The notes under the pieces are model-generated. The model was not told the origin of the DNA, made no database searches, and worked only from the letters and a program-made list of their open reading frames with translations. Both the position numbers and the translations under genes were made by a program. Below are positions 1 to 9,678 of a stretch of DNA of 64,000 bases, piece after piece. Source of the stretch: an uncultured Collinsella sp. (GTDB lineage: Bacteria; Actinomycetota; Coriobacteriia; Coriobacteriales; Coriobacteriaceae); contig CAAGCF010000004.1 of assembly GCA_900768265.1 (NCBI GenBank), forward strand, positions 31,077-95,076, read 5' to 3'. Each line of letters starts with the position of its first letter. Position 1 is the first letter of the stretch.

Positions 1-2
1 AT

Positions 3-32
3 TTAATGCCTTACGAGGACGACCTGTCCTAG
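3..32 (+). CDS. Possible 3' tail of an upstream gene
   Basis: In frame 3 the first codons read L-M-P-Y-E-D-D-L-S and stop at TAG 30-32, 17 bp before the stem of a strong terminator. The position before the terminator and the plausible codons suggest the end of a gene lying outside the window. The stretch is too short to identify or to confirm as coding. Confidence 0.25.
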   Translation, partial: LMPYEDDLS

Positions 33-45
33 TAACGACGAATGC

Positions 46-84
46 AAAAGGAGGCCTCCGCGGCGATGCGGAGGCCTCCTTTTT
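46..84. terminator. Bidirectional intrinsic terminator
   Basis: A perfect 13-bp stem (AGGAGGCCTCCGC at 49-61 with its complement at 68-80) has a 6-nt loop, an A-run on the left and a T-run on the right. It can end the minus-strand ferredoxin transcript, whose stop is at 124, and anything arriving on the plus strand. Confidence 0.9.
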
Positions 85-123
85 GTGCACGGTGTACTTT
101 TGAGTGTGCAAGTGCGGGAGTTG

Positions 124-309
124 TTACTCCTCGACGATCTCGGTGATCGCGCCAGCGGGGCAAGCGTCCTGGCAAGCGCCACAGGCGACGCAGGAGTCCT
201 CGTCAGCGACGGTGGCGACGTCCTGGAGCTCCAGAACGCCAGCGGGGCAGGAGTCGACGCAAACGCCACAAGCGATGCACTCGTCGGCATCAATTACGGG
301 ATGAGCCAT
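124..309 (-). CDS. 2[4Fe-4S] ferredoxin
   Basis: This 61-residue protein has two classical cluster motifs, CIACGVCVDSCP near residue 12 and CVACGACQDACP near residue 41. That is the clostridial-type 8Fe-8S ferredoxin fold and length. Such ferredoxins are soluble low-potential electron carriers, accepting electrons from enzymes such as the pyruvate:ferredoxin oxidoreductase encoded at 43906. The reading frame continues upstream to 375, but the ATG at 309 is chosen because AGAGAGGAAA sits just before it and the protein then begins MAHPVIDADE, as usual in the family. It is monocistronic and ends at the bidirectional terminator. Confidence 0.95.
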   Translation of the reverse strand: MAHPVIDADECIACGVCVDSCPAGVLELQDVATVADEDSCVACGACQDACPAGAITEIVEE

Positions 310-531
310 GGTAGTTTCCTCTCTGTTGACCGACGCTACAGACGATGCGCGTCGGTTTGATTCGGGCAAAAACATACCACGGGAGCGACCGTTTGCAATA
401 CCCTCTGGCCGGCATCTTCATACCGTTCGCCGAGTATGCCAAGGTTTACTAAAAAACACGCAGGTGGGGCCGCTGAGCTGCGCAAATGTTAGCTATAGGT
501 GACTTGTAATATTGACCTATTGAGCGCGCCT

Positions 532-645
532 GCGGAAAGGGCATCCCGTTATTTGGCCGAAAAACGGGTCGCAGCTTCCGGTTGGACCGCCCGGCGGAAA
601 CTGTGTCCCAGAATTCGCGCTCAGACCGGGATACCCTTTCCGCAA
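532..645. repeat. Intergenic 62-bp-period hairpin repeat, locus 1
   Basis: CGGAAA starts at 533 and again at 595, exactly 62 bp apart. Each is followed by a TCCC word and closed by a complementary CTTCCG or CTTTCCG. GCGGAAAGGGCATCCCG (532-548) pairs with CGGGATACCCTTTCCGC (627-643) with one mismatch. The same unit occurs three times at 50532, 50594 and 50656, also with a 62-bp period. No reading frame is supported. The rest of the 310-904 gap holds only the dnaK control region. Confidence 0.75.
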
Positions 646-769
646 GGCAGCCCCAGGCACCTTCGGACCCAAACCTCAGCCATCTCTACATAGATCTCAA
701 TAGATTTGCCGAGAACTCAATCAGCGCATCTACCTGCGCATTTAAGAACCTAAACTCTCAGCAATAAGA

Positions 770-803
770 AATCTTATATGAATTGACTTAGATTTTGTAT
801 ATT
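770..803 (+). promoter_or_regulatory. dnaK control element shared with clpB (candidate HspR operator)
   Basis: AATCTTA-N11-TTAGATT (770-794) is an imperfect palindrome. The identical arms and spacing recur upstream of clpB at 9679-9703, and 20 of 25 positions match between the two. A TGTATA word follows at 797-801 here and one base further on at clpB. The canonical HAIR half-site CTTGAG is not seen, so assigning HspR rests on the shared position upstream of two heat-shock genes and on hspR lying nearby. It could instead be promoter sequence recognised by a particular sigma factor. Confidence 0.6.
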
Positions 804-904
804 CCAGCCCATAAGGGGATACACTACATCCTGAAAGACAAGCCGAAGCGCCGCGCGACAGACCGTCGAGGCGACGCGAACGCAAAAGAGAGAGGGAATT
901 TCTA

Positions 905-2797
<1,893 letters not shown>

Positions 2798-2799
2798 TC

Positions 2800-3642
2800 A
2801 TGTCCGCCCGTAAAGCTCGCACGGAGGCGGCCGCCACTGGCGCCGCCCCCGTTGACTCTGAGGAGAAGGACGTGAAGATTCCCGTAGAGGCCGTCGACGA
2901 TACCGAGGCCAACGAGGCCGAGGCCGCCGAGGCTGCCGAGAACCAGGTAGAGGATTCCAACAAGGAGGCGACGATGACCGAGGACGAGATGGTGGAAGCC
3001 GCTATCCGCGCCGGTGAGGAAGCCGCCGACAACGACTTTAAGCTCAAGTTCGAGCAGGCCCAAAAGGAGCTTACCGACGTGCGCAGCGAGCTCGATGCTG
3101 CGGCAGAGGCCCAGAAGGCCGCCGAGGACAAGGCGAAGGACGCCACCGAGCGCACTGCCCGTCTACAGGCCGACTGGGAGAACTTCCGTCGCCGCACCGC
3201 CAACGAGCGCATCGCCGAGCGCGAGCGCGCGACCGAGAAGCTTGTCACCGCGCTGTTGCCGGTGATCGACGATATCGAGCGCGCGATCGACCATGCCCGC
3301 AGCCAAGAGCTTTCCGACGACTTTAAGCAGTTCGTCGACGGCGTCGATGCGGTTCATGCCAAGCTGCTCGATGTGTTTGCGCACGAGGGCGTTGAGCCCA
3401 TCGACCCCAAGGGCGAGGCGTTCGATCCGCTCGAGCACCAGGCTGTGGGTCGTGTCGAGGACGCATCGCAGTACGACGAGACCGTCAACGACGTGTACCA
3501 GAAGGGCTACCGCATGGCGGACCGCATCCTGCGCTCCGCGATGGTGACGGTGACCTACGGTGGCGAGAAGCGCCCCGCACCGGAGCCCGAAGCGGCGCCC
3601 GAGGATGCTGCGGCCGATACGGCTGAGAGCACCGAGGAGTAA
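2800..3642 (+). CDS. grpE: Nucleotide exchange factor GrpE
   Basis: This 280-residue frame carries a GrpE core from about residue 80. A long coiled coil (LQADWENFRRR region) leads into the C-terminal beta domain with the family motif YQKGYRMADRILRSAMVTV. GrpE releases ADP from DnaK. The first 58 residues are acidic and low in complexity and exceed the usual GrpE length. The ATG at 2800 follows the dnaK stop by two bases and has only a weak ribosome site, so it would depend on translational coupling. An in-frame ATG at 2974 has a near-consensus site and would give 222 residues, nearer the family norm. Confidence 0.96.
   Translation: MSARKARTEAAATGAAPVDSEEKDVKIPVEAVDDTEANEAEAAEAAENQVEDSNKEATMTEDEMVEAAIRAGEEAADNDFKLKFEQAQKELTDVRSELDAAAEAQKAAEDKAKDATERTARLQADWENFRRRTANERIAERERATEKLVTALLPVIDDIERAIDHARSQELSDDFKQFVDGVDAVHAKLLDVFAHEGVEPIDPKGEAFDPLEHQAVGRVEDASQYDETVNDVYQKGYRMADRILRSAMVTVTYGGEKRPAPEPEAAPEDAAADTAESTEE
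2962..2976 (+). promoter_or_regulatory. Strong internal ribosome site and alternative grpE start
   Basis: AAGGAGG (2962-2968) stands five bases before the in-frame ATG at 2974, codon 59 of the longer frame. This is a better initiation signal than the one at 2800, so grpE may be made mainly or also from here. Confidence 0.6.
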
Positions 3643-3647
3643 TTGAG

Positions 3648-3680
3648 AAGGGCCCCGGGGCAACACCCGGGGCCCTTTCT
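3648..3680 (+). terminator. Terminator between grpE and dnaJ
   Basis: An 11-bp GC stem (AGGGCCCCGGG at 3649-3659 with 3666-3676) has a 6-nt loop and a short TTTCT tail, starting 6 bp after the grpE stop. It should attenuate transcription between dnaK-grpE and dnaJ-hspR, favouring DnaK over the J-protein and repressor. Confidence 0.75.
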
Positions 3681-3749
3681 GGCCTAGTGCCATATGAAAG
3701 CATGAGCCGCCGCCCGCTGGGCGGCGGATGAAACAGGAGAGGAGCTGCG

Positions 3750-4715
3750 ATGGCTGCAGGCAAAACCTTCTATGACATCCTGGGCGTATCCAAGAGCGCC
3801 TCCGACAAAGAGATCAAGAGCGCGTTTCGCAAGCTCGCGCAAAAATATCACCCCGATGCCGGCGGCGACGAGGCCAAGTTCAAGGAGATTAGCGAGGCCT
3901 ACGAGACGCTTTCGGACGAGAAGAAGCGCAAAGAGTACGACCAGATGCTCATGTTTGGCGGCATGCCGGGCGCAGGCGGCGCGTATGGCGGCGGCTACGG
4001 TGCCGGCGCGGGCGCCAGCGGCTGGGGCGACATCTTCGACAGCATCTTTAGCGGCAACGGCGCCTGGGGCAGCGATTGGGGCTCGGGCTTTGCCGGGGCC
4101 GCGGGCGCTGCCGGTGCGGGCGCGGGCCGCAACCGCGCGCGCAAGGGTGGCGACCTGTCGCTGACTGTCGACGTAACGGCCGAGGACGCGTTTCGCGGCG
4201 TGACGCACAAGGTCACCTATCGCATTCCCTCGACAGGCGAGCAGCAGACCATTACGGTCTCGGTGCCCGCGGGCGCGGTCGACGGCGGCAAATTGCGTTA
4301 CAAGCGCCGCGGCGAGTACGGCGTTGCCGGAGGCGAGCGCGGCGACCTGGTCGTGACCACGCATGTGGAGGAGCATCCGCTGTTTAAGCGCAAGGGTGCC
4401 GATGTGACCATGGAGGTGCCGGTCTCGGTCTACGAGGCGGCGCTCGGCTGCACGGTGGATGTGCCCACGCCCGGCGGCGCGACGGTTCGTCTGAAGGTGC
4501 CCGCTGGCACCCAGACGGGCAAGAAGTTCCGCTTTAAAGAGATGGGCGCGCCCGACGTTAAGCACCGTGGTCGTACGGGCGCGCTGCTCGTCGAGATCAA
4601 GGTGCAGGTCCCCACGAGCCTGTCCGACGATGAGCGCGATGCCATGACCAAGCTGCGCGAGGCCGACACGCGCGATTATCGCGAGAAGGTCAACCGTTAC
4701 AAGGCGACGTACTAG
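3750..4715 (+). CDS. dnaJ: DnaJ-family co-chaperone without zinc finger (CbpA-like)
   Basis: The N-terminal J domain (residues 6-70) carries the HPD motif at 34-36, which stimulates DnaK ATPase. A Gly/Ala-rich linker (about 75-130) follows, then two C-terminal beta-sandwich substrate domains (GDLSLTVDV, then VPAGTQTGKKFRFK). The four CxxCxGxG zinc repeats of class I DnaJ are absent, so this is a class II protein of the CbpA type, 321 residues long. The start is set by ACAGGAGAGGAG upstream. It lies 107 bp after grpE, behind an intrinsic terminator, and 72 bp before hspR. A zinc-finger DnaJ may exist elsewhere in the genome. Confidence 0.95.
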   Translation: MAAGKTFYDILGVSKSASDKEIKSAFRKLAQKYHPDAGGDEAKFKEISEAYETLSDEKKRKEYDQMLMFGGMPGAGGAYGGGYGAGAGASGWGDIFDSIFSGNGAWGSDWGSGFAGAAGAAGAGAGRNRARKGGDLSLTVDVTAEDAFRGVTHKVTYRIPSTGEQQTITVSVPAGAVDGGKLRYKRRGEYGVAGGERGDLVVTTHVEEHPLFKRKGADVTMEVPVSVYEAALGCTVDVPTPGGATVRLKVPAGTQTGKKFRFKEMGAPDVKHRGRTGALLVEIKVQVPTSLSDDERDAMTKLREADTRDYREKVNRYKATY

Positions 4716-4787
4716 GGCGGTCGCGGCGCACGCCCACGCCCGCGGGCTTATGATGGACGATAACGAGACGGAAAGGGGTCAGGTAGC

Positions 4788-5204
4788 ATGGCCGAGGACA
4801 ATAGGAACAAACCGCTGTACATGATCAGCGTGGCGGCCGAGCTGACCGGCATGCACCCGCAGACTCTGCGCGTCTACGAGTCCAAGGGCCTGGTGAATCC
4901 TCAGCGCTCGGGCGGTAACACGCGCCTGTATTCGCGTGCCGATATCGAGCGTCTGGAACTCATCAACCAACTGACCGACGAGGGCATCAACCTCGCCGGC
5001 GTGGTGCGCATCCTCGATATGAAGGAGCGTGCTGAGGAGCGCGAGCGCGAGAACGAGAAGCTCCGCGCCCGCGTACGCCAGCTCGAGGACGAGCTGCACG
5101 AGTACAAGATGCAAAAGAAGATTACCGCCCTGGCCCCGCGCGACGGCTCGGTCAACCCCGAGCAAGTCATGCGCAAGCTGCTGGGCGCCGGAGGAGACCT
5201 GTAG
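4788..5204 (+). CDS. hspR: Heat-shock repressor HspR (MerR family)
   Basis: This 138-residue MerR-type protein has an N-terminal winged helix (residues 10-78) with the helix-turn-helix around HPQTLRVYESKGL and the wing sequence NTRLYSRADI. A charged coiled coil (about 80-115) and a short tail follow. It lacks the metal- or drug-sensing C-terminal half of other MerR proteins, as HspR does. In actinobacteria HspR, with DnaK as co-repressor, represses dnaK and clpB. The position at the end of the dnaK cluster fits that loop. Its likely targets here are the matching elements at 770-803 and 9679-9703. Confidence 0.93.
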   Translation: MAEDNRNKPLYMISVAAELTGMHPQTLRVYESKGLVNPQRSGGNTRLYSRADIERLELINQLTDEGINLAGVVRILDMKERAEERERENEKLRARVRQLEDELHEYKMQKKITALAPRDGSVNPEQVMRKLLGAGGDL

Positions 5205-5206
5205 GC

Positions 5207-5337
5207 ACTCATTGGGGACAGACTTAAATGAGTACCCGCAGAATGAGAGTGGATAATCTCCCGTTTTTTGCCTGTTTGCAGGCTCAAAGTGGGAGATTAT
5301 CCACTCTCGTCATTTGAGCGTCTAAGTCTGCCTCCCC
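5207..5337. repeat. Nested palindromic intergenic repeat
   Basis: The element opens with an ACTCATT...AAATGAGT hairpin around GGGGACAGACTT (5207-5233), also found at 50491 and inverted at 50732. Next comes a perfect 18-bp stem (5245-5262 with 5291-5308) whose 28-nt loop holds a small GCCTG/CAGGC hairpin. It closes with a degenerate inverted copy of the first word (about 5311-5337). It starts three bases after the hspR stop and may act as a terminator or mobile palindrome. No gene is seen up to 5474. Confidence 0.8.
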
Positions 5338-5474
5338 GGGACCCAACTCGTCCTTTACTTTACTGAGATAAAGTGAACGTGTAGATTCGTAACCCACTCG
5401 CAACCGTTCTATGGCACGATATTGAACGAATGTATGCTATGCGCCCGAGCTTTTCGGGCAGAGTGGGAGACAGT

Positions 5475-7775
5475 ATGGTCAAGCTGTACGAGGACGGCAT
5501 CTACTTGCGCGGTGGCAGCGAGGTTGTGCCTGCGGCCGAGGCTGCAGAGCGCGGCATTACGCAGACGCCCGAGGATGCCAAGCGCGGCACCATCGCGTAT
5601 TCGATCCTTCAGGCACATAACACGTCGGGCGACCCCGAGGCGCTCAAGATTCGCTTCGACGCCATGGCGAGCCATGACATCACCTTTGTCGGCATCATCC
5701 AGACGGCGCGCGCCTCGGGCATGGAGCAGTTCCCGCTGCCTTACGTGCTCACCAACTGCCATAACTCGCTGTGCGCCGTGGGCGGCACCATCAACGAGGA
5801 CGACCACGTCTTTGGCCTCTCGGCTGCCAAGAAGTACGGCGGTATCTTCGTCCCGCCGCACATCGCCGTCATCCACTCCTTTATGCGTGAGAACTTCGCC
5901 GGCTGCGGCAAGATGATCCTGGGTTCCGACTCGCACACCCGCTACGGCGCTCTGGGCACCATGGCCGTGGGCGAGGGCGGCGGCGAGCTGGCAAAGCAGC
6001 TGCTGCGCGACACCTACGATGTTGCCTATCCCGGCGTCGTTGCCATCTACCTCACGGGCGCCCCGCGCCCCGGCGTTGGCCCGCACGACGTGGCGCTCGC
6101 CATCATCCGCGCCGTCTTTGCCAAGGGCTACGTCAAGAATAAGGTCATGGAGTTCGTGGGCCCCGGCATCGCGAGTATGACGACCGACTACCGCAACGGC
6201 GTCGACGTCATGACCACCGAGACCACCTGCCTGTCGAGCATCTGGGCCACCGACGAGGACACGCACGCATTCCTGGCCATGCACGGCCGCGGCGACGACT
6301 ACCGCGAGCTCAAGCCCGCCGATGTCGCCTACTACGACGGCTGCGTCGAGGTCGATCTGTCGAGCATCAAGCCCATGATCGCGCTGCCGTTCCATCCTTC
6401 CAACGGCTTTGAGATCGACGAGCTCAACGAGAACCTCGAGGACATCCTGCACGAGGTGGAGCTCGAGGCCGCCAAGATCGGCGAGGGTAAGACGCACTTT
6501 AGCCTGCTCGACAAGATCGTCGACGGCAAGCTGCACGTGCAGCAGGGCGTCATCGCCGGCTGCTCGGGCGGCAACTACGACTCCGTGGTCCAGGCTGCCC
6601 GCGTGCTCAAGGGCGCCAACACCGGCTGCGGCGAGTTCTCGCTGTCGGTCTATCCCACGAGCCAGCCCGTGGCACTCGAGCTTACGCGCCGCGGCTATAT
6701 CTACGATCTTATGGAGGCCGGCGCGATTGTGCGCACGGCATTCTGCGGCCCGTGCTTCGGCGCCGGCGACACGCCCGCCAACAACGGCCTGTCCATTCGT
6801 CACACCACGCGCAACTTCCCCAACCGCGAGGGCTCCAAGCCGGGCAATGGCCAGCTGAGCGCCGTGGCTCTGATGGACGCCCGCTCCATCGCGGCGACGG
6901 CTGCCAACGGCGGCGTCCTGACGCCGGCGACCGACCTGCCCGAGGACACCTGGGACGAGGCCTGCGAGTACACCTTTGACGACGCGCCGTACAAAAAGCG
7001 CGTGTACTGGGGCTTTGGCAAGGCGGAGCCCGCCGACGAGCTGGTCGAAGGCCCCAACATCAAGCCGTGGCCCGCGATGGAGCCGCTCGGCGACGATATC
7101 CTGCTCAAGGTGTGCTCCAAGATCATGGACCCGGTCACCACGACCGACGAGCTCATTCCCTCGGGCGAGACGAGCTCCTTCCGCTCCAACCCGCTGGGCC
7201 TGGCCGAGTTTACGCTGAGCCGTCGCGATCCGGCCTACGTGGGCCGCTCCAAGGAGGTCGACGCCGTGGAGAAGCGCCGCGTGGCCGGAGAGGCCGCGGG
7301 CGACCTGGCGGCGCTCGATGCCGAGCTTGCAGGCGTGTTTGAGGCACTGGCCGGCTCGGGTGTCGCGGCCGATGCCAAGGCGACCGAGTACGGCTCCATG
7401 CTCTATGCCAAGAAGCCAGGTGACGGTTCTGCCCGCGAGCAGGCCGCGAGCTGCCAGCGCGTGATCGGCGGCCTGGCCAACATCGTCCACGAGTACGCCA
7501 CCAAGCGTTATCGCTCCAACGTGATGAACTGGGGCATGGTGCCCTTCCAGATGGAGGCGGAGCCCAACTTTGAGGTGGGCGACTACGTCTTTGTGCCGGG
7601 TATCCGTGCCGCGCTCGATGGCGATTTGAAGAACATCGCTGCCTACGTGGTGCGTGCCGATGGTGCGGTTGAGCAGATTGAGCTCTACATTGCCGATATG
7701 ACGGCAGAGGAGCGTGCCATCGTCAAGGCCGGCTGCCTGATCAACTACAACAAGTTCAAGGCCGCTGCCGAGTAA
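5475..7775 (+). CDS. Aconitase-superfamily hydratase (YbhJ-like)
   Basis: This 766-residue protein has aconitase-family features: an NCHNSLC segment near residue 95, SDSHTRYG near residue 154, a cysteine pair in TAFCGPCFGAGD near residue 425 that fits the cluster-binding site, and AATAANGG. Its length and arrangement resemble the uncharacterised hydratase family of E. coli YbhJ (753 residues) more than canonical AcnA/AcnB or IPM isomerase. The substrate cannot be assigned. The frame runs upstream to 5430, but ATG 5475 has GTGGGAG before it and begins MVKLYEDGIYLRGG. The gene stands alone, followed by a large palindrome and a terminator. Confidence 0.85.
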   Translation: MVKLYEDGIYLRGGSEVVPAAEAAERGITQTPEDAKRGTIAYSILQAHNTSGDPEALKIRFDAMASHDITFVGIIQTARASGMEQFPLPYVLTNCHNSLCAVGGTINEDDHVFGLSAAKKYGGIFVPPHIAVIHSFMRENFAGCGKMILGSDSHTRYGALGTMAVGEGGGELAKQLLRDTYDVAYPGVVAIYLTGAPRPGVGPHDVALAIIRAVFAKGYVKNKVMEFVGPGIASMTTDYRNGVDVMTTETTCLSSIWATDEDTHAFLAMHGRGDDYRELKPADVAYYDGCVEVDLSSIKPMIALPFHPSNGFEIDELNENLEDILHEVELEAAKIGEGKTHFSLLDKIVDGKLHVQQGVIAGCSGGNYDSVVQAARVLKGANTGCGEFSLSVYPTSQPVALELTRRGYIYDLMEAGAIVRTAFCGPCFGAGDTPANNGLSIRHTTRNFPNREGSKPGNGQLSAVALMDARSIAATAANGGVLTPATDLPEDTWDEACEYTFDDAPYKKRVYWGFGKAEPADELVEGPNIKPWPAMEPLGDDILLKVCSKIMDPVTTTDELIPSGETSSFRSNPLGLAEFTLSRRDPAYVGRSKEVDAVEKRRVAGEAAGDLAALDAELAGVFEALAGSGVAADAKATEYGSMLYAKKPGDGSAREQAASCQRVIGGLANIVHEYATKRYRSNVMNWGMVPFQMEAEPNFEVGDYVFVPGIRAALDGDLKNIAAYVVRADGAVEQIELYIADMTAEERAIVKAGCLINYNKFKAAAE

Positions 7776-7786
7776 CTCTGCTGTAC

Positions 7787-7858
7787 GCCCCGGCCACACC
7801 TTTCCCTCGTGCTCACGCGCTTCGCGAGGGTCGCCCGAGGGAAAGGTGTGGCCGGGGC
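7787..7858. repeat. 23-bp perfect inverted repeat after the hydratase
   Basis: GCCCCGGCCACACCTTTCCC and three more bases (7787-7809) pair perfectly with 7836-7858 across a 26-nt loop that holds CGCTTCGCG. No T-run follows, so it may stabilise the mRNA 3' end or be a mobile palindrome rather than a standard terminator. Confidence 0.8.
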
Positions 7859-7913
7859 TACTGCGACGTTCTCGTTGGGTCTTGAGGGACGCTAATAAAT
7901 AGACTTGCTTGAT

Positions 7914-7944
7914 GCCGCCTCTGTTGTCGGGGCGGCTTCTTTTT
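7914..7944 (+). terminator. Terminator downstream of the hydratase
   Basis: GCCGCC (7914-7919) pairs with GGCGGC (7931-7936) and is followed by TTCTTTTT. It lies about 55 bp beyond the large palindrome. Confidence 0.75.
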
Positions 7945-7959
7945 GTTGAAAACCCCCAC

Positions 7960-7990
7960 ATTGGGGACAGGCACCTTTGTGGTGGTGGGG
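7960..7990 (-). repeat. RGGGAC palindrome, type 1, copy 1 (inverted)
   Basis: GGGGACAGGCACCTTTGTGG is the reverse complement of the core of the two identical copies at 8815 and 9619. The left arm (CCCACATT) is degenerate. It bounds the membrane gene at 8037-8705 on its 3' side. Confidence 0.85.
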
Positions 7991-8036
7991 ACGAGCTCGA
8001 TGTTGTTGTGATCGTTGAGCGGCATGTTAATGGGCT

Positions 8037-8705
8037 CTACAGAATTTCATCCGGGCTGGCGGGTTTGGTTGTTTTGGGGATGCCGAGTTTGGATGACGCG
8101 AAATCGTCAACATTGTCCTTGATTCCGTCTCTGGTGTAGACGGTGACCATATAGGTGCTGTGCCCGAATTCGCTCTTGTCGCGTATTGCCCAGGCCTGCC
8201 AGTAGGCGGCCCCACTTCGCCCTTTGATTTTTCCGACACGGCGGAGTTCTGTTCGCTTTAATTTCTGGTTGCTATAGATGGTTCGACCGGCCTCCTCGGT
8301 GAGCCCGCACTGTCCAAGCATCTTGTCGAGGACTTGGTTCATGTGGCGCTCATCGGTGTTTGGTGCGTAGTCGTAGGCGAGGGTGATGGAGTCGAGTGGC
8401 TGGTCGTCGATCAGATAATTCATCGCCTGAGGGTCAAGGCAGAAATAAGGAGAGCATCCGTCGACCTGGCCGAGCAACGGTAACTTGGACTGCCAAAGTC
8501 CGGTGGGAATTCTATCTTCGTAGAAAACACCGCGGCAGATAAAGGAGAGCGAGGTGGCACGCGAGCCAGCGTCGACCATTCCGCATAAATCGAAGGGCGA
8601 GGCGATACCGAGGGAAAAGGGCGTGACGACGATAAAGAAGAACATCGCGATGGGTATGGCGAAAATGGTAATGACGTTGCGACCGGTGGAATGAGACGGC
8701 TTCAT
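8037..8705 (-). CDS. Membrane-anchored protein of unknown function
   Basis: This 222-residue protein has a short basic N-terminus, one hydrophobic segment at about 10-32 (VITIFAIPIAMFFFIVV) and a soluble, probably extracytoplasmic domain with several cysteines. I do not recognise a family. The open frame extends to 8897, but the extra residues are read from the palindromic repeat at 8815-8849 (TKGTGTFVVV) and are not credible. ATG 8705 has GAGGAG seven bases upstream. The gene sits alone between two inverted copies of the repeat and is divergent from a similarly anchored gene at 8939. Its codon use is less GC-biased than that of its neighbours, which hints at acquisition. Confidence 0.7.
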   Translation of the reverse strand: MKPSHSTGRNVITIFAIPIAMFFFIVVTPFSLGIASPFDLCGMVDAGSRATSLSFICRGVFYEDRIPTGLWQSKLPLLGQVDGCSPYFCLDPQAMNYLIDDQPLDSITLAYDYAPNTDERHMNQVLDKMLGQCGLTEEAGRTIYSNQKLKRTELRRVGKIKGRSGAAYWQAWAIRDKSEFGHSTYMVTVYTRDGIKDNVDDFASSKLGIPKTTKPASPDEIL

Positions 8706-8814
8706 ATGCGCTCCTCGAGACAAAGATCTGTTGAGGATAGGCAGAAAGGGATTGTTCAGAGAACAATTCAAGTTTAATCTCATGGCGCGAGATGGTCGAC
8801 CGTTAGCGTCGAAA

Positions 8815-8849
8815 ACCACCACAAAGGTGCCTGTCCCCTTTGTGGTGGT
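8815..8849 (-). repeat. RGGGAC palindrome, type 1, copy 2
   Basis: A 13-bp stem, ACCACCACAAAGG with CCTTTGTGGTGGT, encloses TGCCTGTCC. It is identical over 35 bp to the copy at 9619-9653 and inverted relative to that at 7960. It lies between the two divergent membrane-anchored genes. Confidence 0.9.
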
Positions 8850-8938
8850 GAGGAGCGCGCGGCTTCTTTTGGTAATAGTGCTGGCTGGCGATATCATTAG
8901 TGCAGGTAGCGAAGGTTTGCGTTGCGAGGTGCTTTGCT

Positions 8939-9610
8939 GTGAGAAGTCCTGCCCGTATTGGATTGATTGTTTTGGCGCTTGCGATCACTGTGGTTGGCAT
9001 GGGCGCTGTCGGCATGGCGTTTCTACCTGCTGCGGTGACGGAGCCGGTGGTCAAGCCTGTGACTCAATCTGTCGAACTTCTGACCGGCGACGACAAGCCT
9101 GAGACCATTACCGTTGATTTTGATGAGCAACCGGCTGCGCTGGGCATTAGTAATTATCCACATATTCAGCTTGGGGCTATGCGCTATACCACGGATTCTA
9201 GTCTGATCGACAGGGCGTCCGAGCTGCTCAGGGGCAAAACCTTTAAGCGCTGGTATGGATATGCGTCCTATCGGGCAAAAGCGAACGACATGGTCGGCGG
9301 ATGCCACTCATCCATCGAGTTGGACACCGCGAATGGCGCCAAGTTATGTGATGTTTCGTACGATCCCGGCTACGAGGGCAATGAGGGGCCGGGTATCTAC
9401 ATCTTGGACGGCGATGTCGCCTATGTCATGGAGGGCAACCAGACCGAGCTCAACGATTTTATGGGTCAGTGCATTCAGGATGCCTATGAACAGACCTGCT
9501 TGCCAGACCCGCAGACTGCACGCGATAGTGGGTCTGCCCGTACATGGCTGTTCGAGGATGAGATGCCCTGGAACGCCGAATCGGGAAGCACGGGCTCGGC
9601 AAGTAAATAG
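8939..9610 (+). CDS. Membrane-anchored protein of unknown function
   Basis: Read from GTG 8939 this is a 223-residue protein with an N-terminal hydrophobic helix at about 5-32 (IGLIVLALAITVVGMGAVGM). An extracytoplasmic domain with four cysteines follows, then a Ser/Gly-rich end. No family is recognised. GTG 8939 is preceded by GAGGTG at a usable distance; an in-frame GTG at 8900 is an alternative without a clear ribosome site. It resembles its divergent neighbour at 8037 in design (single anchor, small outer domain), though no sequence similarity is evident. It lies between palindrome copies 2 and 3, the latter 8 bp after its stop. Confidence 0.65.
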   Translation: MRSPARIGLIVLALAITVVGMGAVGMAFLPAAVTEPVVKPVTQSVELLTGDDKPETITVDFDEQPAALGISNYPHIQLGAMRYTTDSSLIDRASELLRGKTFKRWYGYASYRAKANDMVGGCHSSIELDTANGAKLCDVSYDPGYEGNEGPGIYILDGDVAYVMEGNQTELNDFMGQCIQDAYEQTCLPDPQTARDSGSARTWLFEDEMPWNAESGSTGSASK

Positions 9611-9618
9611 AGGCTGCA

Positions 9619-9653
9619 ACCACCACAAAGGTGCCTGTCCCCTTTGTGGTGGT
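9619..9653 (-). repeat. RGGGAC palindrome, type 1, copy 3
   Basis: This is an exact 35-bp repeat of the copy at 8815-8849 in the same orientation, 8 bp past the stop of the preceding gene and just before the clpB promoter region. Confidence 0.9.
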
Positions 9654-9678
9654 TTGCATGTCGTGGGAGCACTCAGAA

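Noticed and set aside
5409..7961. 850-codon open frame antisense to the hydratase
   Set aside because: Mirror of a biased coding strand; it runs through the downstream palindrome and terminator and has no recognisable domain.
8706..8897. Upstream extension of the 8037 gene
   Set aside because: The extra codons translate the palindromic repeat at 8815-8849; ATG 8705 has the ribosome site.
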